Shown here piece by piece: positions 10,804 through 22,544 of a stretch of DNA of 64,000 nt. The DNA comes from Anniella stebbinsi. Lineage: Eukaryota; Chordata; Lepidosauria; Squamata; Anniellidae. Numbering within the stretch: position 1 is the first letter of the stretch; each line of letters starts with the position of its first letter. Made by a program: the position numbers and the translations under genes. Under the pieces are notes generated by a model, which saw only the letters and a program-made list of their open reading frames with translations, ran no database searches and was not told the DNA's origin. The stretch spans positions 163,705,814-163,769,813 of the forward strand of contig JARDYH010000005.1 in the NCBI GenBank assembly GCA_029215795.1. The letters run 5' to 3'.

Positions 10804-12000
10804 CTACTCCTTCCCCTTTTTGCAGTCGTCCAGGGGGCCTTGGTTCCCCCCTCTGTCAGTTTTCTTACCCGGTTCTTCTCTTTTAATTGCCATCGCTGGT
10901 AGTGCTATTTGTTGCTTTGCCTTGTGGTCTTGTTTCTTTTTCTCAAACACTCTTTTGGTTGTTGCTCTTTGCGAGTGGAGGTGCCGGGGAGAGAATTCTT
11001 TGGCTCCGCACAGCTTTTCTAGAGCCTTGCTGGCTTCTTGAAGGACCTTTGCTACAATCAGGGTGACTTCTTGGCTGTCTTCTCCCAGTTGCCTATCATG
11101 GAGCCCATGGATGCCAACCCCTGAAGCTAGCAATGGGTTGGTTGCGCTTGGCGTGGCAAGGCTTCCTTGCCGTGTGCTCTTGTGTCCTAGCAAGATCTAA
11201 CCACTGGGAGGAGTGTTGCAGCTTGCTCCCTGCCATCCTGAATTAAAACCGGTTGGGCTGCTGCCGCATGGCTCGCTAGCCCATCAGAGGGGGATCAGAG
11301 CCCTCCTCCTTGTGGCTTCTGCCAGGATGTTTGGGATGTAGAGCTTGCCTGCAGTTGCTGGCTTGCTTCTTGGAGAATCTTTGCTGCTGCACCTCTCTGC
11401 CCTCTCTGTTCCCCGCCACCAAGCCCATGGCCTTCAACTTTTAAAACTGCTTGGGGAGAGAGCAGGGCTCGTGGGGTGAGGCTTGCTTTTGAGCGTTGCT
11501 GGGGGCTGGCAGGATCCAGCCATTGGGATGGATCTCTCTGTGCTGTTCCTTGCCAGCCCGGGTTGTAAACTGGCTGGCCAGGGACTTCTTTGGATGCCCC
11601 GCTGCTGTAGTAGTTTTCCTGACCAGTGCTTTCTCGGAAAAATGCCCCCTCCTTGGGCAGTTGTTGGCAGGAGGCAAAATGGGAAAAATGGGGCAGCTGC
11701 TGCGGGGACTGCTGAGGCACCTGGGCAGGGTTTGGGGTGTAAGGCGGGGGCATCACTTCCCATCCCTCCCTCAAACCCAGGTCATGCAAAATGGGTGGCC
11801 ATTTTCTCTATTTTGTGCATTCTAACCTACATTCAATCTTCCAAACTCTAGTTTACTAATCCCTCTGCAGAGTGAGGCTTATCTGACCCAAAAGCAGACA
11901 AAAATCCCCATGCAGTCACCCATCTGTTGATCAGGGTTCTTATACAGAATTCAAAAAGTCACACGTCACAAATCCCTACAGCTGCCCAAACGTAACCCAG
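10804..12000 (-). pseudogene. Retroviral gag remnant
   Basis: Minus-strand frames 11,295-11,789 and 10,804-11,193 hold a Pro/Gln-rich stretch (PPPYTPNP) and a basic, Lys-rich C-terminal stretch (VFEKKKQDHKAKQQ). This is typical of gammaretroviral matrix/p12 and late capsid/nucleocapsid regions. The middle of capsid and the zinc knuckle are absent, in keeping with an internal deletion. Confidence 0.6.
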
Positions 12001-12057
12001 TTCATTTCCATGGGACACTGTAACTCAAAAAGTTACATAAGAGAACCTGGTTAATCT

Positions 12058-12185
12058 TACTAAAATACAAAAAGATATAATTACAGACCTAGCTAATGAT
12101 GAAACGATTGTCATTAAGGAAGCTGACAAAGGGGGTGCTGTGGTGGTAATGAAGACTACACACAGGAAGCACTTAGATTACTGAA
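12058..12185 (+). mobile_element. Penelope-like element RT fragment
   Basis: The plus strand reads ETIVIKEADKGGAVVVMK before a stop. The (A)DKGGAVVVM motif is a hallmark of the N-terminal part of Penelope-like reverse transcriptases. Only about 40 codons remain, between the retrovirus and the gene 1 3' flank. Confidence 0.6.
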
Positions 12186-12199
12186 TGACACGTCTTCGC

Positions 12200-12376
12200 A
12201 TGAACATTCTGCTGTCCAGGAGCCATCTTTTTGGCATGGCTTCTGTTATGAACAAACGTTTCTTCCCGGCACAACTACTTTCTGCATGAAAGCCATTCAT
12301 ACAACTTTCTTTCCTGTGCGGCGGCTTTGACGTTTTCCACTCTCAGGGGAGGAATGCCCCATCTTTGAATTTCGTG
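12200..12376 (-). other. Exon-like segment repeated in all three units (unit 1 copy)
   Basis: A CCCAG acceptor-like border at 12,377 precedes sequence that is also present at 30,160-30,337 and 57,685-57,880. The reading frame open in the other two copies has an early TGA here. Its role is unknown: it could be a 3' untranslated part of the KZFP gene or an old coding exon. Confidence 0.35.
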
Positions 12377-12726
12377 CTGGGATAAAAAAAATTAAAAGAA
12401 AATCAGACAATTACCAACTCATATCCTAGAGAAGGGTTGAGGAGCAGGGGGGAAATAATAAAGCCAAATGAGAGAGATTGAAATGACAGAGAGACTGAAA
12501 TGACATTGTGGCACCAAGAGACAGCAGATGAGCCTTTCCATGTCACTCTTCGTCTTTACCCGTGAAGAAGAAGTGCTGAGGCTTAGGAAAGAATTACAAG
12601 AGAGGGACAAAGTCGATGGAAGCAGAGTTGTCCCTTGAAATCATGGTCTGCCCATAATCGTGTTTAACAGGTGGGAAACCTGCAGCCCTGAGCCTAATTT
12701 CATGTGGCCGTTGGCCTTTTTTCAAA

Positions 12727-12728
<2 letters not shown>

Positions 12729-12766
<38 letters not shown>
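12729..12766. repeat. (GA)n microsatellite, KZFP 3' flank
   Basis: About 19 GA units, 135 bp beyond the gene 1 stop codon. Counterparts lie at 30,690-30,729 and 58,990-59,014, so it came before the duplication. Confidence 0.95.
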
Positions 12767-12770
<4 letters not shown>

Positions 12771-12900
12771 AGGGGTGGCAGAAAGAGCGAGGGGAAAGAC
12801 AGAGAACTGATGTTTGTTGTTGGGTTGTTCAGAGTAGTTAACAAACTGCCATGCGGAAAATGTACTGGTCCCACGGTTCAACATACAACATCTTTTGTGA

Positions 12901-15413
12901 TCAATCCCAGTATGTCCGCATGCGGAAAGTACACAGCAACACATTGACACCCCCCACGCTCCAAGCCTCTGTTATGTACACAACCGGATTACCTGGGCAC
13001 CTCTCACCTGTATGGGCTTTCTGTGGCTTAGCCCGGTTTTGTTGGCCTCCTATGTGGACCTTCTCGTGACTCGCAAGATTTGAGTGCTGACTGAACCGTT
13101 TCCCACACTCAGGGCACTGATAGGGTTTCTCTCCTGTATGCACCCTTGCATGAGTCACAAGAGACGAGCTCCGTGTAAAACATTTCCCACACTCGAGGCA
13201 TTTATAGGGTTTATCCCCCGTATGCACCCTCCCATGCGACACAAGGTGCAAGCGCTGTGCAAAACATTTCCCACACTCTGGGCATTTATAGGGTTTCTCT
13301 CCCGTATGCAATCTGTGATGGTTGACCAAAGCCGTCCTGTGAGCGAAACTTTTTCCACACTCCAAGCACTTGAACTGTTTCTCTCCCGAGTGGACTGTCT
13401 GGTGTACCACAAGGTGTGCGCGCTGTGCAAAGCATTTCCCGCAGTCAGAACATTCGTGAGGCTTCTCCCCTGTGTGGACTCTCTTGTGTGTTGCTAGGCT
13501 TGAGGGCCGAGCAAAACACTTCCCACAGTCCACACATTTATAGGGCTTCTCTCCCGTGTGGACTCTCTGGTGCATCGTAAAACTCGAATGGTGAGCAAAG
13601 CTTTTCCCACACTCGAAGCATTTATAGGGCTTCTCCCCCGTGTGAACTCTCTGGTGCGTCGTAAAGGTCAACCAGTGAGCAAAGTTTTTTCCACACTCGA
13701 AGCATTTATAGGGCTTCTCCCCTGTGTGAACTCTCTGGTGGGTCACAAACACTGAGCGTTGAGCAAAACACTTGTCGCACTCTGAGCATCTGTAAGGTTT
13801 TTCTCCGGTGTGTACTCGGTGGTGCTGCATGAGTTCAGAATAGTGAGCAAAGCACTTGCCACACTGCACACACTTGTAGGGTCTCTCTCCAGTGTGGGAC
13901 CGTTGGTGTGTCACTAAGCTTGAGGAACGAGAAAAAGATTTGCCACACTTGGGGCACTCGTACACAGGCTTTTCTCCCGTGTGCGCTCTGTGGTGTACCA
14001 CTAACTTCGATTGCTGAGAAAAACATTTCCCACACTCTGTACATTTGTAAGGTTTTTCCCCGGTGTGGACTCTCTGGTGCCTCACAAGGTTCGATTTCTG
14101 AACAAAACACTTTCCACATTCCATGCATTCATAAGGTTTCTCTCCGGTGTGGAGCCTATGATGGGACACAAGATAGGATTTATAACCAAAACATTTCCCA
14201 CACTCCAAGCACTGATAGGGTTTCTCTCCGGTGTGGACTCGCTTATGGAGCTTAAGATCTGGCTGGTGAGAGAAACCCTTTCCGCATTCGGGGCATTTGT
14301 AAGGTTTCTCTCCCGTGTGAATTCTCTGGTGTTTCATATAAGATGAGCTGTAAGGAAAACATTTCCCGCACTCGGTGCATTTATAGGGCTTCTCTCCCGT
14401 GTGGACTCTCTGGTGGATCACCAAGGTAGATTTGTCAGCAAAACATTTCCCACACTCTGCACATTTGTAGCTCTTCTCCCCTGTATGAATCCTCCGATGT
14501 CTTACAAGGTACGACGGGTCGCCAAAACATTTCCCACACTCTGAACACGCATAGGGCTTCTCTCCGGCGTGGATTTTGTTGTGTAACAAGAAGGCTGAGC
14601 TGTAAGTGAAACATTTTCCACACTCCATGCATTTGTAGGGTTTCTCTCCCGTGTGGACTCTCTGGTGTACCGCCAAGTTGGAGGAAGTAGAAAAACACTT
14701 CTCACACTCCATGCATTTGTAAGGTTTCTCTCCCGTGTGAAGTCTCTGGTGGTTCATGAGAATAGCATGTTGAGAAAAGCATTTTCCACACTCCATGCAC
14801 TGATACGGTTTCTCTCCTGTGTGGACTCTCTGGTGGATCACCAAGGTAGATTTGTCAGCAAAACATTTCCCACACTCTGCACATTTCTGGCTCCTCTCCC
14901 CTGTATGAATCCTCCGGTGTCTCACAAGGTGCGATGGCTGGCCAAAACATTTTCCACACTCTGAACACACATAGGGCTTCTCTCCGCTGTGGATATTGTT
15001 GTGTAACAAGAAGGCTGAGCTGTAAGCGAAACATTTTCCACACTCCATGCATTTGTAGGGTTTCTCGCCTGTGTGGACTCTCTGGTGTATTGCCAAGTTG
15101 GAGGAATTAGCAAAGCATTTCCCACACTCTGGGCATGTATAGGGTTTCTCTCCTGTGTGGATTCTCTGGTGCCTCACAAGATGAGGCTGCTGAGAAAAGC
15201 GTTTCCTACATTCTGAGCATTTGTAGGGATTCCCCCAAGAGTGGACTCTGTGGTGAATTAAAAGATGCGACTGGCAAGCAAACCTCTTTGCACACCTCAA
15301 ACACTTGTACCGTTTATGTCCTGTGTGGGCTCGCCAGTGTTTGGTGAGATTAAGTTTCTGAACAAAACACTTCCCACACACACAGCATTTGTTCTTTTTC
15401 TTCAAGTTATCTC
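12901..15413 (-). CDS. KZFP gene 1, zinc-finger exon (28 C2H2 fingers)
   Basis: This large last exon starts after the acceptor TTTATCTCAG at 15,414 and is open to a stop at 12,901. It encodes a short Lys-rich lead (GDNLKKKNK) and 28 tandem C2H2 fingers of 28 residues with TGEKP-type linkers. All Cys and His ligands look present. A 50-residue tail follows. Such arrays bind long, specific DNA targets, often transposable elements. The phase-1 entry (G+GA) matches the linker exon at 16,772-16,876. Fingers 4-7 and 9-12 are near copies (two fingers carry [13 protein letters not shown]). The array is intact, but the gene lacks a KRAB-A exon (see 18,885-22,815), so its product may have no KRAB repressor domain or no normal start. 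Function is inferred from the family; targets are unknown. Confidence 0.95.
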
Positions 15414-15595
15414 CTGAGATAAAAGGCAAAACAGAAAAGCGGCACTGAACACTATATGTTCCCATAATTTGTTTATGGAATTCACGATCTCAAGATATAC
15501 TAAATAAATGCATCTCTATACTGTCCAATAGCCAAAGTTCTCTGGGAGGGTTAGAAAAAAATTAAAACATAAAAAGATATATTGTACAATATGAG

Positions 15596-15806
15596 GCTGT
15601 TCAGACAACACGCAAAACTATGGTTAGGCTGCCTATCCTTTTGCAGCAAATTATTAGTGAGCGTGTTTAAAGTGTGTTTATGTAGCCACCATGGTTAGGA
15701 ATACTTCACATGACACACTAAGTCATGGGTCCCACGACACGCTGAGCCATAAGGTTTAGCTCAAAATGCTTAACTACTGTGGCATAGCATGTCGTCTCAA
15801 CAGGCT
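15596..15806. mobile_element. Palindromic MITE, family 1
   Basis: The ends CTGTTCAGACAACACGC and GTCGTCTCAACAGG are inverted repeats. The paralogous position in gene 2 carries the same element (33,256-33,464), so insertion came before the duplication. It lies just upstream of the zinc-finger exon. Confidence 0.65.
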
Positions 15807-16771
15807 CAGTACAAAAGCTAGTCATCAGTCAGACACATGAACACCCCCAGCAATCTCTCTCTCCATCTATCCACCTACAAACACACACATATCCTATTAT
15901 AATAATAACTGGAAATCCCAGGACTGCTTTAAAATACATGGTGATGACCACTAGATTAGATGGCTTTAAAAGAGGGTGAGATCATCCTAAACCATCTGGA
16001 AATACACAACACCCATCATCCCTGACCAATTGTCATGCTGGCTGGGCTGATAGGAGTTGCAGCCCAAAATCACCTGGAGAGCCAAATTATCCCTGCACCT
16101 GGTATAAAAAAAATAATCTCCAGAAGTTTGGATGGCTGAATAGGAGAGAAGTGATGGGAAATGTCTGCCATTATGATGCAATAGGGCAACTTTTGGCCCT
16201 CCAAATGTTTTAGCCTGCAACTCCCATGAGCCTTAGCCAGCACAGCCCATGATGATGAGGATCATGGGAGGTGTAGGTCAATACCTCTGGTGGGCACCTA
16301 GGTGACCCCTTCTGACCTATAGGAAAACCACTCTGGTTCTGCATAGTATCCCTTCCATCTATATCTGATGTTCAGGCATGAGTGTTGTTGCTCATGTAGC
16401 CAAAATGGCACCACCCATGCACAAGAGGGAGGTATCAGCAGGCTTGGGGGCAGGTGTGCAGAAATGCCATTAATCTCTAGGGAAAAACAACTGAAGTAGG
16501 GAGCAAAACAGCCCAATGAGTGGGACAGAATGGGGACTGACTGCTAGGGTGTGAAGATAATAAAACTGGATGGGTTGGTGAAAGGAATGGAGTATCCTGG
16601 AAGAAGGCACTGAACAAAAAATCTCCATGTTTCAACATTTCGTTGCAGCTTCCACTTGTTCTATTTAGTCACCGATAGGTTTGGTTTTTTGTGAGGGAGG
16701 GATTTAGTTTACACCACCCCTATTTTTATTATCCTGCCTGCTAATTGCAGGATTCCCCAAGGGCTCCTCAC
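15807..16771. other. Intron between linker and finger exons of gene 1
   Basis: It matches gene 2 intron sequence at 33,465-34,772 apart from a solo LTR present only there; the empty LTR site is at about 15,943-15,947 (ATGAC). No gene seen. Confidence 0.65.
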
Positions 16772-16876
16772 CTGAGGTGGCATCCACAATCCTTGTTTCC
16801 TCAGAAGTTTGCAAATTGAGCACCTGTAGTGCTGCTTCCCCTTCCGACAGGGCCGCAGGCTCTGGTTGTGCAGCAT
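16772..16876 (-). CDS. KZFP gene 1, linker exon
   Basis: This 105-bp exon lies between an acceptor CCCGAAG and a donor GTGAGG. It enters and leaves in phase 1. It reads DAAQPEPAALSEGEAALQ and ends ETRIVDATS. It is low in hydrophobic residues and looks like the variable spacer between the KRAB-B box and the fingers. The same exon in gene 2 (34,773-34,877) is open and about 80% similar at protein level; gene 3 has lost it. Confidence 0.75.
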
Positions 16877-17204
16877 CTTCGGGAAAACAGAAGAACAGGG
16901 AGTGCCAGGAGGAATCTGTTGTTGTCGTTTGTAGTCTTTCATTGTTACACATTTAAGTTCAAAACCGAGACTCGCAGGACACTCCAACGTCTTGGAGACA
17001 AGTGGCAAAAAACTCTCAAGAAGCAAAATCCACGTCCCACCTCCTCTGCTTCTGGCTGCACCCACCACTGGACTGCAGTCCCCGAGATCTTTCCCAAAAC
17101 TGAATTCGGCTATTGTCCTGAATGAGGTTCATCACCCCTCATTTTAAGGTCACCCACTCCTGAAGAAAGGGGCGGAGTGTGGGAGGGGTGATTTGGCCCT
17201 GCAG

Positions 17205-17475
17205 GCATAAGAGCTATGTTGGATCAGATCAAGCATCCATCTAGTCCAGCACTCTGTTCACACAGTGGCCAACCAGATGTTAACTTGGGCCCGACAAGCA
17301 GGACCCGGTGCAACAGCACCCTCCCACCCATGTTCCCCAGCAACTGATGCGCACAGGCTTACTGCCTTTAATACAGGACTAGTAGCAATTCATAGCCTTC
17401 TGCTTTAGGCATAAAAGGCTTCAGTCCACTCTTAAGACTCTGCTGGAGCAGGTTGCTCACGTGTAGCTTTCTGTA
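17205..17475 (-). mobile_element. CR1-like LINE 3' end
   Basis: It contains TGGATCAGATCAAGCATCCA and TTCACACAGTGGCC, as in the other copies. Counterparts at 35,190 and 59,470 show that insertion came before the duplication. Confidence 0.65.
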
Positions 17476-17559
17476 CTCTCCTGCCTTGCGCCCGGGATGT
17501 CTTGTCAAGGTCAGGACAGGACACTTATCCTAGCGAGTTTAAGTATAGACCGAAGTTTT

Positions 17560-18260
17560 TTTGCCCCAAATCTCTTTCTTGACCGCAACTATCAATTTTT
17601 GATTTTTTTCTTTGTAGAATGTTATTATTAAAGTTTTTGAAATGTTCAACATACCATAGAACTTATAACATAATGCAATATAATATAATATACTTCCCTC
17701 CCTAACCCACAAAATTAATAAAGAAATAAATATTAATGGAATGAAGATTATTTCCTTTCTTATCTTTTTAATTCCTGATATTACTTTACATTTACTATAC
17801 ATGTATTCTGTACTGGAAATTTCATAACTTTTATGCGGTCCATATCTCCTTAGCTATGTTCAGCACATATGTCAGCAACTCAAAATCTATTCTGTGTAAC
17901 ATAAATTTCTACCATATAACACTAAATGTTAATGGCTCATCTTAGCCTTGTAGTAATCATAATGTATGCATTATTTTTTCAAAAATTGCAGTAGACCATC
18001 TATACTTATATCATGCTTCTTTATCTAGGTGATCCAAATTTTTCCACTGCTGTACTATTGTCTGTCTTGCAGCTGCTCTTAAAAAAGTTACTAATTGTTT
18101 GGCTACAATAGGATCATCATCATCTATATACAAGTATAATATGGTTTTATTATTTTATCTTCCTAATCCCATAATAATTTCTTGAATGGAATTCTTACAG
18201 ATTTGTAACACGGCCTTTTGAAAAGGTTTTATCTGTAAAGACCATGTACAAGCATATCTT
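17560..18260 (-). mobile_element. L1 LINE 3' fragment
   Basis: On the minus strand the C-terminal L1 ORF2 motif around AAARQTIVQQW (clear in the 36.0-36.2 kb copy), followed by an AT-rich untranslated end, can be traced. The poly(A)-like end faces left, near 17.6 kb. It is shared by units 1, 2 and 3. Confidence 0.7.
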
Positions 18261-18345
18261 CATCAATTCCAGCTTCTTCCTGTTAATGCTTTGAGTCCTG
18301 CAATAGTTGTTGCAACAGGAGGACAAGCCCATCACGCCCCCTTAC

Positions 18346-18447
18346 CCAAAATGGTGTCAGAGCTCTTCGCATCTTGGGAATCCGGAACCCACGGCTCTTC
18401 TCCTTGTTCCAGCTGGGCAATGAGCTCAGGCTTTGGGGCAAGAAATC
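18346..18447 (-). CDS. KZFP gene 1, KRAB-B exon
   Basis: This 102-bp exon has the acceptor TTTCCTGAGCAG and the donor GTAAGG, with phase 1 on both sides. It encodes [20 protein letters not shown] followed by [13 protein letters not shown], a canonical KRAB-B box. KRAB-B boxes follow the A box and strengthen repression. The copies in genes 2 and 3 differ at only a few of the 102 bases. In gene 1 no KRAB-A exon lies upstream. Exon 1 ends in phase 0, so direct splicing of exon 1 to this exon would put it out of frame. Confidence 0.92.
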
Positions 18448-18540
18448 CTGCTCAGGAAAGAAAAGAACAGGAGCATCAGAAGATAGTTGAATGTTTAAAG
18501 TACTTATTGCTTACACAATCATTTCATTTAGAATGGTAGC

Positions 18541-18690
18541 TCATGCTAAGGTCACAACAGCTGGGATTGTTCAGTTTGCAAAAGGGGTGGCTGAGGGGAG
18601 ACATGATGGAGGTGTATAAAATTACGCATGGTGTGGAGAACGTGGATAGGGAGACATTTTTCTCCCTCTCACATAATACGAGGGCCGTGT
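18541..18690 (+). mobile_element. CR1 LINE ORF2 C-terminal fragment
   Basis: The plus strand reads LGLFSLQKGWLRGDMMEVYK and then NVDRETFFSLSHNTR, the C-terminal end of CR1 ORF2. The same insertion is present at 36,541 and 60,805, so it came before the duplication. Confidence 0.8.
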
Positions 18691-18884
18691 CTACACCAGC
18701 CATTTCTCCCAGGATAGTATTGAAGTTGTCTCTACCAGGCCACATGGTGTTCACCTACTCCCACAGTGATCTAGGGACAACCCCTCAGTTTTCCCGGGAT
18801 ATCGATCAATCTTTTTGTCCTGTTTCTCCCCCCTCTCAAAAATCCCGAGGTGCATGGCTGGTATGCCCTCCCATCACAACTAAT

Positions 18885-20998
18885 AATAATAATAATTATT
18901 ATTATTTATTTCTTGCCCGCCTCTCCCTCTGGATCGAGGCGGGGAACAACATTAAAAAGAAATGATATAAAATACATAAATCTGATTAAAAACATATAAA
19001 ACTAATACATTATTAAAATACCAATAAAACCCTTAAAAATCGACTGGGTAGGCCTGCAGGAAGAGATCGGTCTTTATGGCTCTCTTAAAGTCAGAAAGAC
19101 TGTTAAGTTGACGAATCTCTTCTGGCAGGTCATTCCACAGTCTGGGAGCGGCAGAAGAGAAGGTCCTCTGGGTAACAGTTGTCAGCCTAGTCTTGGCCGA
19201 CTGCAGTAAATTCTTCCCAGAGGAACTGAGCGTGCTGGGCGGATTGTATGGGAGAAGGCGATCCTGCAGGTAACCAGGACCCAAACCATGTAGGGCTTTA
19301 TTTTTATTTTATTTATTTATTTATTTCCCACCTCTCCATCCAGATTGAGGTGGGGCACAACAATAAATATAAATATAAAAACAATAAATAGATAAACCAT
19401 TAAAACAGATAAAAACAAATACATTATTAAAAACATCTTAAAATTAAACTGGGTAGGCCTGCCAGAATAGAGCAATCTTCATGGCTTACTTAAATTCCAG
19501 AAAACTGCTAATTTGTCGAATCTCCTCCGGCAGGCCACTCCACAGCCTGGGAGCAGCAGAAGAGAAGGTCCTCTGGGTAACACTCGTCAGCCTAGTTCTG
19601 GCTGACTGCAGTAAATTCTTCCCAGAGGAACTGAGCGTGCTGGGCGGATTGTATGGGAGAAGGCGATCCTGCAGGTAACCAGGACCCAAACCATGTAGGG
19701 CTTTATTTTTATTTTATTTATTTATTTATTTCCCACCTCTCCATCCAGATTGAGGTGGGGCACAACAATAAATATAAATATAAAAACAATAAATAGATAA
19801 ACCATTAAAACAGATAAAAACAAATACATTATTAAAAACATCTTAAAATTAAACTGGGTAGGCCTGCCAGAATAGAGCAATCTTCATGGCTTACTTAAAT
19901 TCCAGAAAACTGCTAATTTGTCGAATCTCCTCCGGCAGGCCACTCCACAGCCTGGGAGCAGCAGAAGAGAAGGTCCTCTGGGTAACACTCGTCAGCCTAG
20001 TTCTGGCTGACTGGAGTAAATTCTTCCCAGAGGACCTGAGTGTGTGGGGCGGATTATACGGGAGAAGGCGATCCCGCAGGTAACCTGGACCCAAACCATG
20101 TAGGGCTTTAAAGGTAATAACCAACACTTTATACATCGCCCAGAAACTAATGGGCAACCAGTGGAGTGATTTTAAGATTGGTGTTATATGGTCACCCCTA
20201 GGTGTACCGGTGACCAACCTGGCTGCCATATTTTGAACTAAGGTAGTCCTATGTACAGCGCATTGCTGAAGTCGAGCCTCGAAGTTACCAGTGAGTGCAC
20301 TACCATCTTTAGGTCTTCCAACTCTAGGAAGGGGCGCAGCTGGCGTATCAGCCGAAGCTGATAGTAGGCACTCCTGGCCGTCGCATCTATCTAGGCTGTC
20401 AGTTGGAGCGACGGATCCAGGAGCACCCCCAAGCTGCGAACACAGTCTTTCAGGGGGGGGTGTAACCCCATCCAGAACTGGTTGACACACCTCGAAACCC
20501 AGGTTGCGGCCTTTGACAGCAAGCACCTCCGTCTTGTCTGGATTCAGTTTCAGTTTGTTTTTCCTCATCCAGCCCATTACCGCCTCCAAGCATTCATTCA
20601 GAGGAGACACACTATCCTTAGCTGACAATGTTGTTGAAGGCATAGAGAAATATATCTGGGTGTCATCAGCGTACTGACAGCATCCTGCCCCATGCCTCCG
20701 GGAGCAGCAGCAGAGAAGGTCCTCTGGGTAATACTCGTCAGCCTAGTTCTGGCTGACTGGAGTAAATTCTTCCCAGAGGACCTGAGCATGCTGGGCGGAT
20801 TGTATGGGAGAAGGCGATCCTGCAGGTAACCTGGACCCAAACCATGTAGGGCTTTAAAGGTAATGATCAACACTTTGTACTTCACCAGGAAAGTAACTGG
20901 CAGCCAGAGAAGTGATTTTAAAGCTGGTGTAATATGGTCACCCCTGGGTGTACTGGTGACCAACTTGGCTGCCATATTTTGAACTAGTTGAAGTTTCA
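18885..20998 (-). mobile_element. Cluster of L2-clade LINE fragments
   Basis: Minus-strand frames carry L2 ORF2 C-terminal motifs: LNECLEAVMGWMRKNKLKLN, VTGTPRGDHITP, LHGLGPGYL, RTFSSAAPRLWSGLPEEIRQ. The 3' part is present three times in tandem (18.9, 19.3 and 19.7 kb), and another partial copy follows at 20.69-21.0 kb. Frameshifts lie near 20.3-20.45 kb. The cluster occupies the place where gene 1 should have its KRAB-A exon and part of intron 1. Confidence 0.85.
19291..20100. repeat. 405-bp tandem duplication inside the L2 cluster
   Basis: 19,291-19,695 and 19,696-20,100 are nearly identical, base for base, at a spacing of exactly 405 bp. They differ at a few sites such as GACTGCAGTAAA versus GACTGGAGTAAA. 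The left neighbour (18,885-19,290) is a diverged third copy whose last 130 bp or so is again nearly identical. Confidence 0.9.
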
Positions 20999-22541
20999 TG
21001 ACCACTAATCAAAGAAATGAAACAAAATATGAGGTCATGGTCAAAACTAAAATTATCAATTTTAGGAAGAATAGCAGCAATTCAGATGAAAGTGATTCCA
21101 AGATTCTTGTACCTATTCCCAGTCCTCCCCATTCTCATCCAGCCTCAAATGTTAAGAAAGTGGCAAAAGCAAATAAATGAATTTATTTTTCAGGGCAAAA
21201 CGCCTTGATTAGCAATGAAATATAAATATAAAAAACTGCCAGTGGAGGTTGGGGACTCCCTTCCTTATCGTTATATGATGAAGCATTTCAATTAAGACAA
21301 TTGGGATTCATAATAATGAGAAATGAAAATGACTGGATTGGAGCAGGAGATGCTGAGGATGGGCCCCATGTGGGCTGTACCACACAGAATAATAAAGGTA
21401 GGAGATATCCGGCAAATTAAAAAACCCCATATATTAACAACTTTTACTATTTGGAAACGGTGGCAGACCAAATTAGCACCAGTGTGCTCTCCATTGACTC
21501 CATTACAAGCCTATTCCAGACTACTAGATGAAGAGTTGAGAAGAAAAACAGCACAGAGGGCAGATTATGGCCTGTTTCGTTTAAGAGATTTTTATATACA
21601 TAATACTCCTTCTACGATAGATCAGTTGAAAATAAAGGTACAACAATGGAACTTAAATTGGATACAAGAAATACAATTAATGCACATATTGCAGGACCCA
21701 ATCACCAAATTACATACTCCTAGGCCACTAATGGCAACTGAACAAATTATTCTCTCAACTGGGTTTACAGGGAAGGGAATTGTATCGTATCTGTATAGTA
21801 TCTTAGCTGAAGTACAAACAGGGTCTCTACAGGGACTGAAAATGGTATGGGAGACAGACTTTGGCTTTAATATACCGGACAGCCAATGGAACCAGCTTTG
21901 GGTACAAAAACACTACAAATCAGTTTCAGCAGGCATTAAGGAAACATTTTTGAAGACACTGCATTGATGGTATAAAACTCCAGTGCAAATGGCTCACATC
22001 ACCTCAGATGGGAAGTCTGCTTGCTGGAAGGGATGCTCCACCAGAGGTACATATTATCACCCCTGGTGGGAATGCATGCGGGCTCAACAGTTTTGGCATA
22101 TGGTACATCAGGCACTAGTACAGATAACAAAGGAATGCATAAATAAATAAATAAGTTATGAGTACTGCAAGGCAAAGATGATTCACTAATATTTAATGCT
22201 ACATGGGGGAAATTTATTTTATATACAATAGATTCTCAGTTACTGACATATATGTCAAATATAGCTGAGGAGATATGGACTGTATAACTGGTATGAAATT
22301 TCAGAAATAGAATATAGTTTTAGTAAATTTATAGTATCAAGAAATCAAAAAGGTAATAAGGAGAATAAGCTTCACTTCACTGTATTTTTTCCCTTTTGTT
22401 TGTTCGTTATCTATTTATTTTGGGGGGAGGGAAGGGAGTATACCATATTGTGATATATTATATTACACTAAGTTACAATGTTTATGGTTGTCGAATATAT
22501 GAAAATCTTTAATAAAAGCATTATTTTTTAAAAAAATGAAG
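20999..22541 (+). mobile_element. 5'-truncated L1 LINE (ORF2 C-terminal part)
   Basis: Plus-strand frames read LSILGRIAAIQMKVIPRFLY, then a 214-codon open stretch (21,323-21,967), then a zinc-knuckle region (ACWKGCSTRGTYYHPWWEC) like L1 ORF2 C-termini. It ends with AATCTTTAATAAAAGC and an A-rich tail near 22,541. The endonuclease and catalytic RT are missing and frameshifts are present. Confidence 0.85.
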
Positions 22542-22544
22542 AAC

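Larger units (their letters stand above)
7133..12010 (-). mobile_element. Rearranged endogenous retrovirus, one LTR left
   Basis: Read on the minus strand, gag-like, pol-like and env-like remnants are followed by a purine tract (7823-7832) and a 3' LTR (7133-7822). Gene order and motif style are those of a gammaretrovirus-like element. There is no 5' LTR or primer-binding site near 12.0 kb. Protease and most of the reverse transcriptase are missing between about 10.55 and 10.80 kb, and every frame is broken. It is a defective relic with no capacity to replicate. It lies only in the gene 0 to gene 1 interval. Confidence 0.85.

Noticed and set aside
12990..15410. Regularly spaced short repeats resembling a CRISPR-like array
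   Set aside because: The 84-bp period is that of C2H2 fingers with the TGEKP linker coding sequence, in an intact coding frame of an animal gene.
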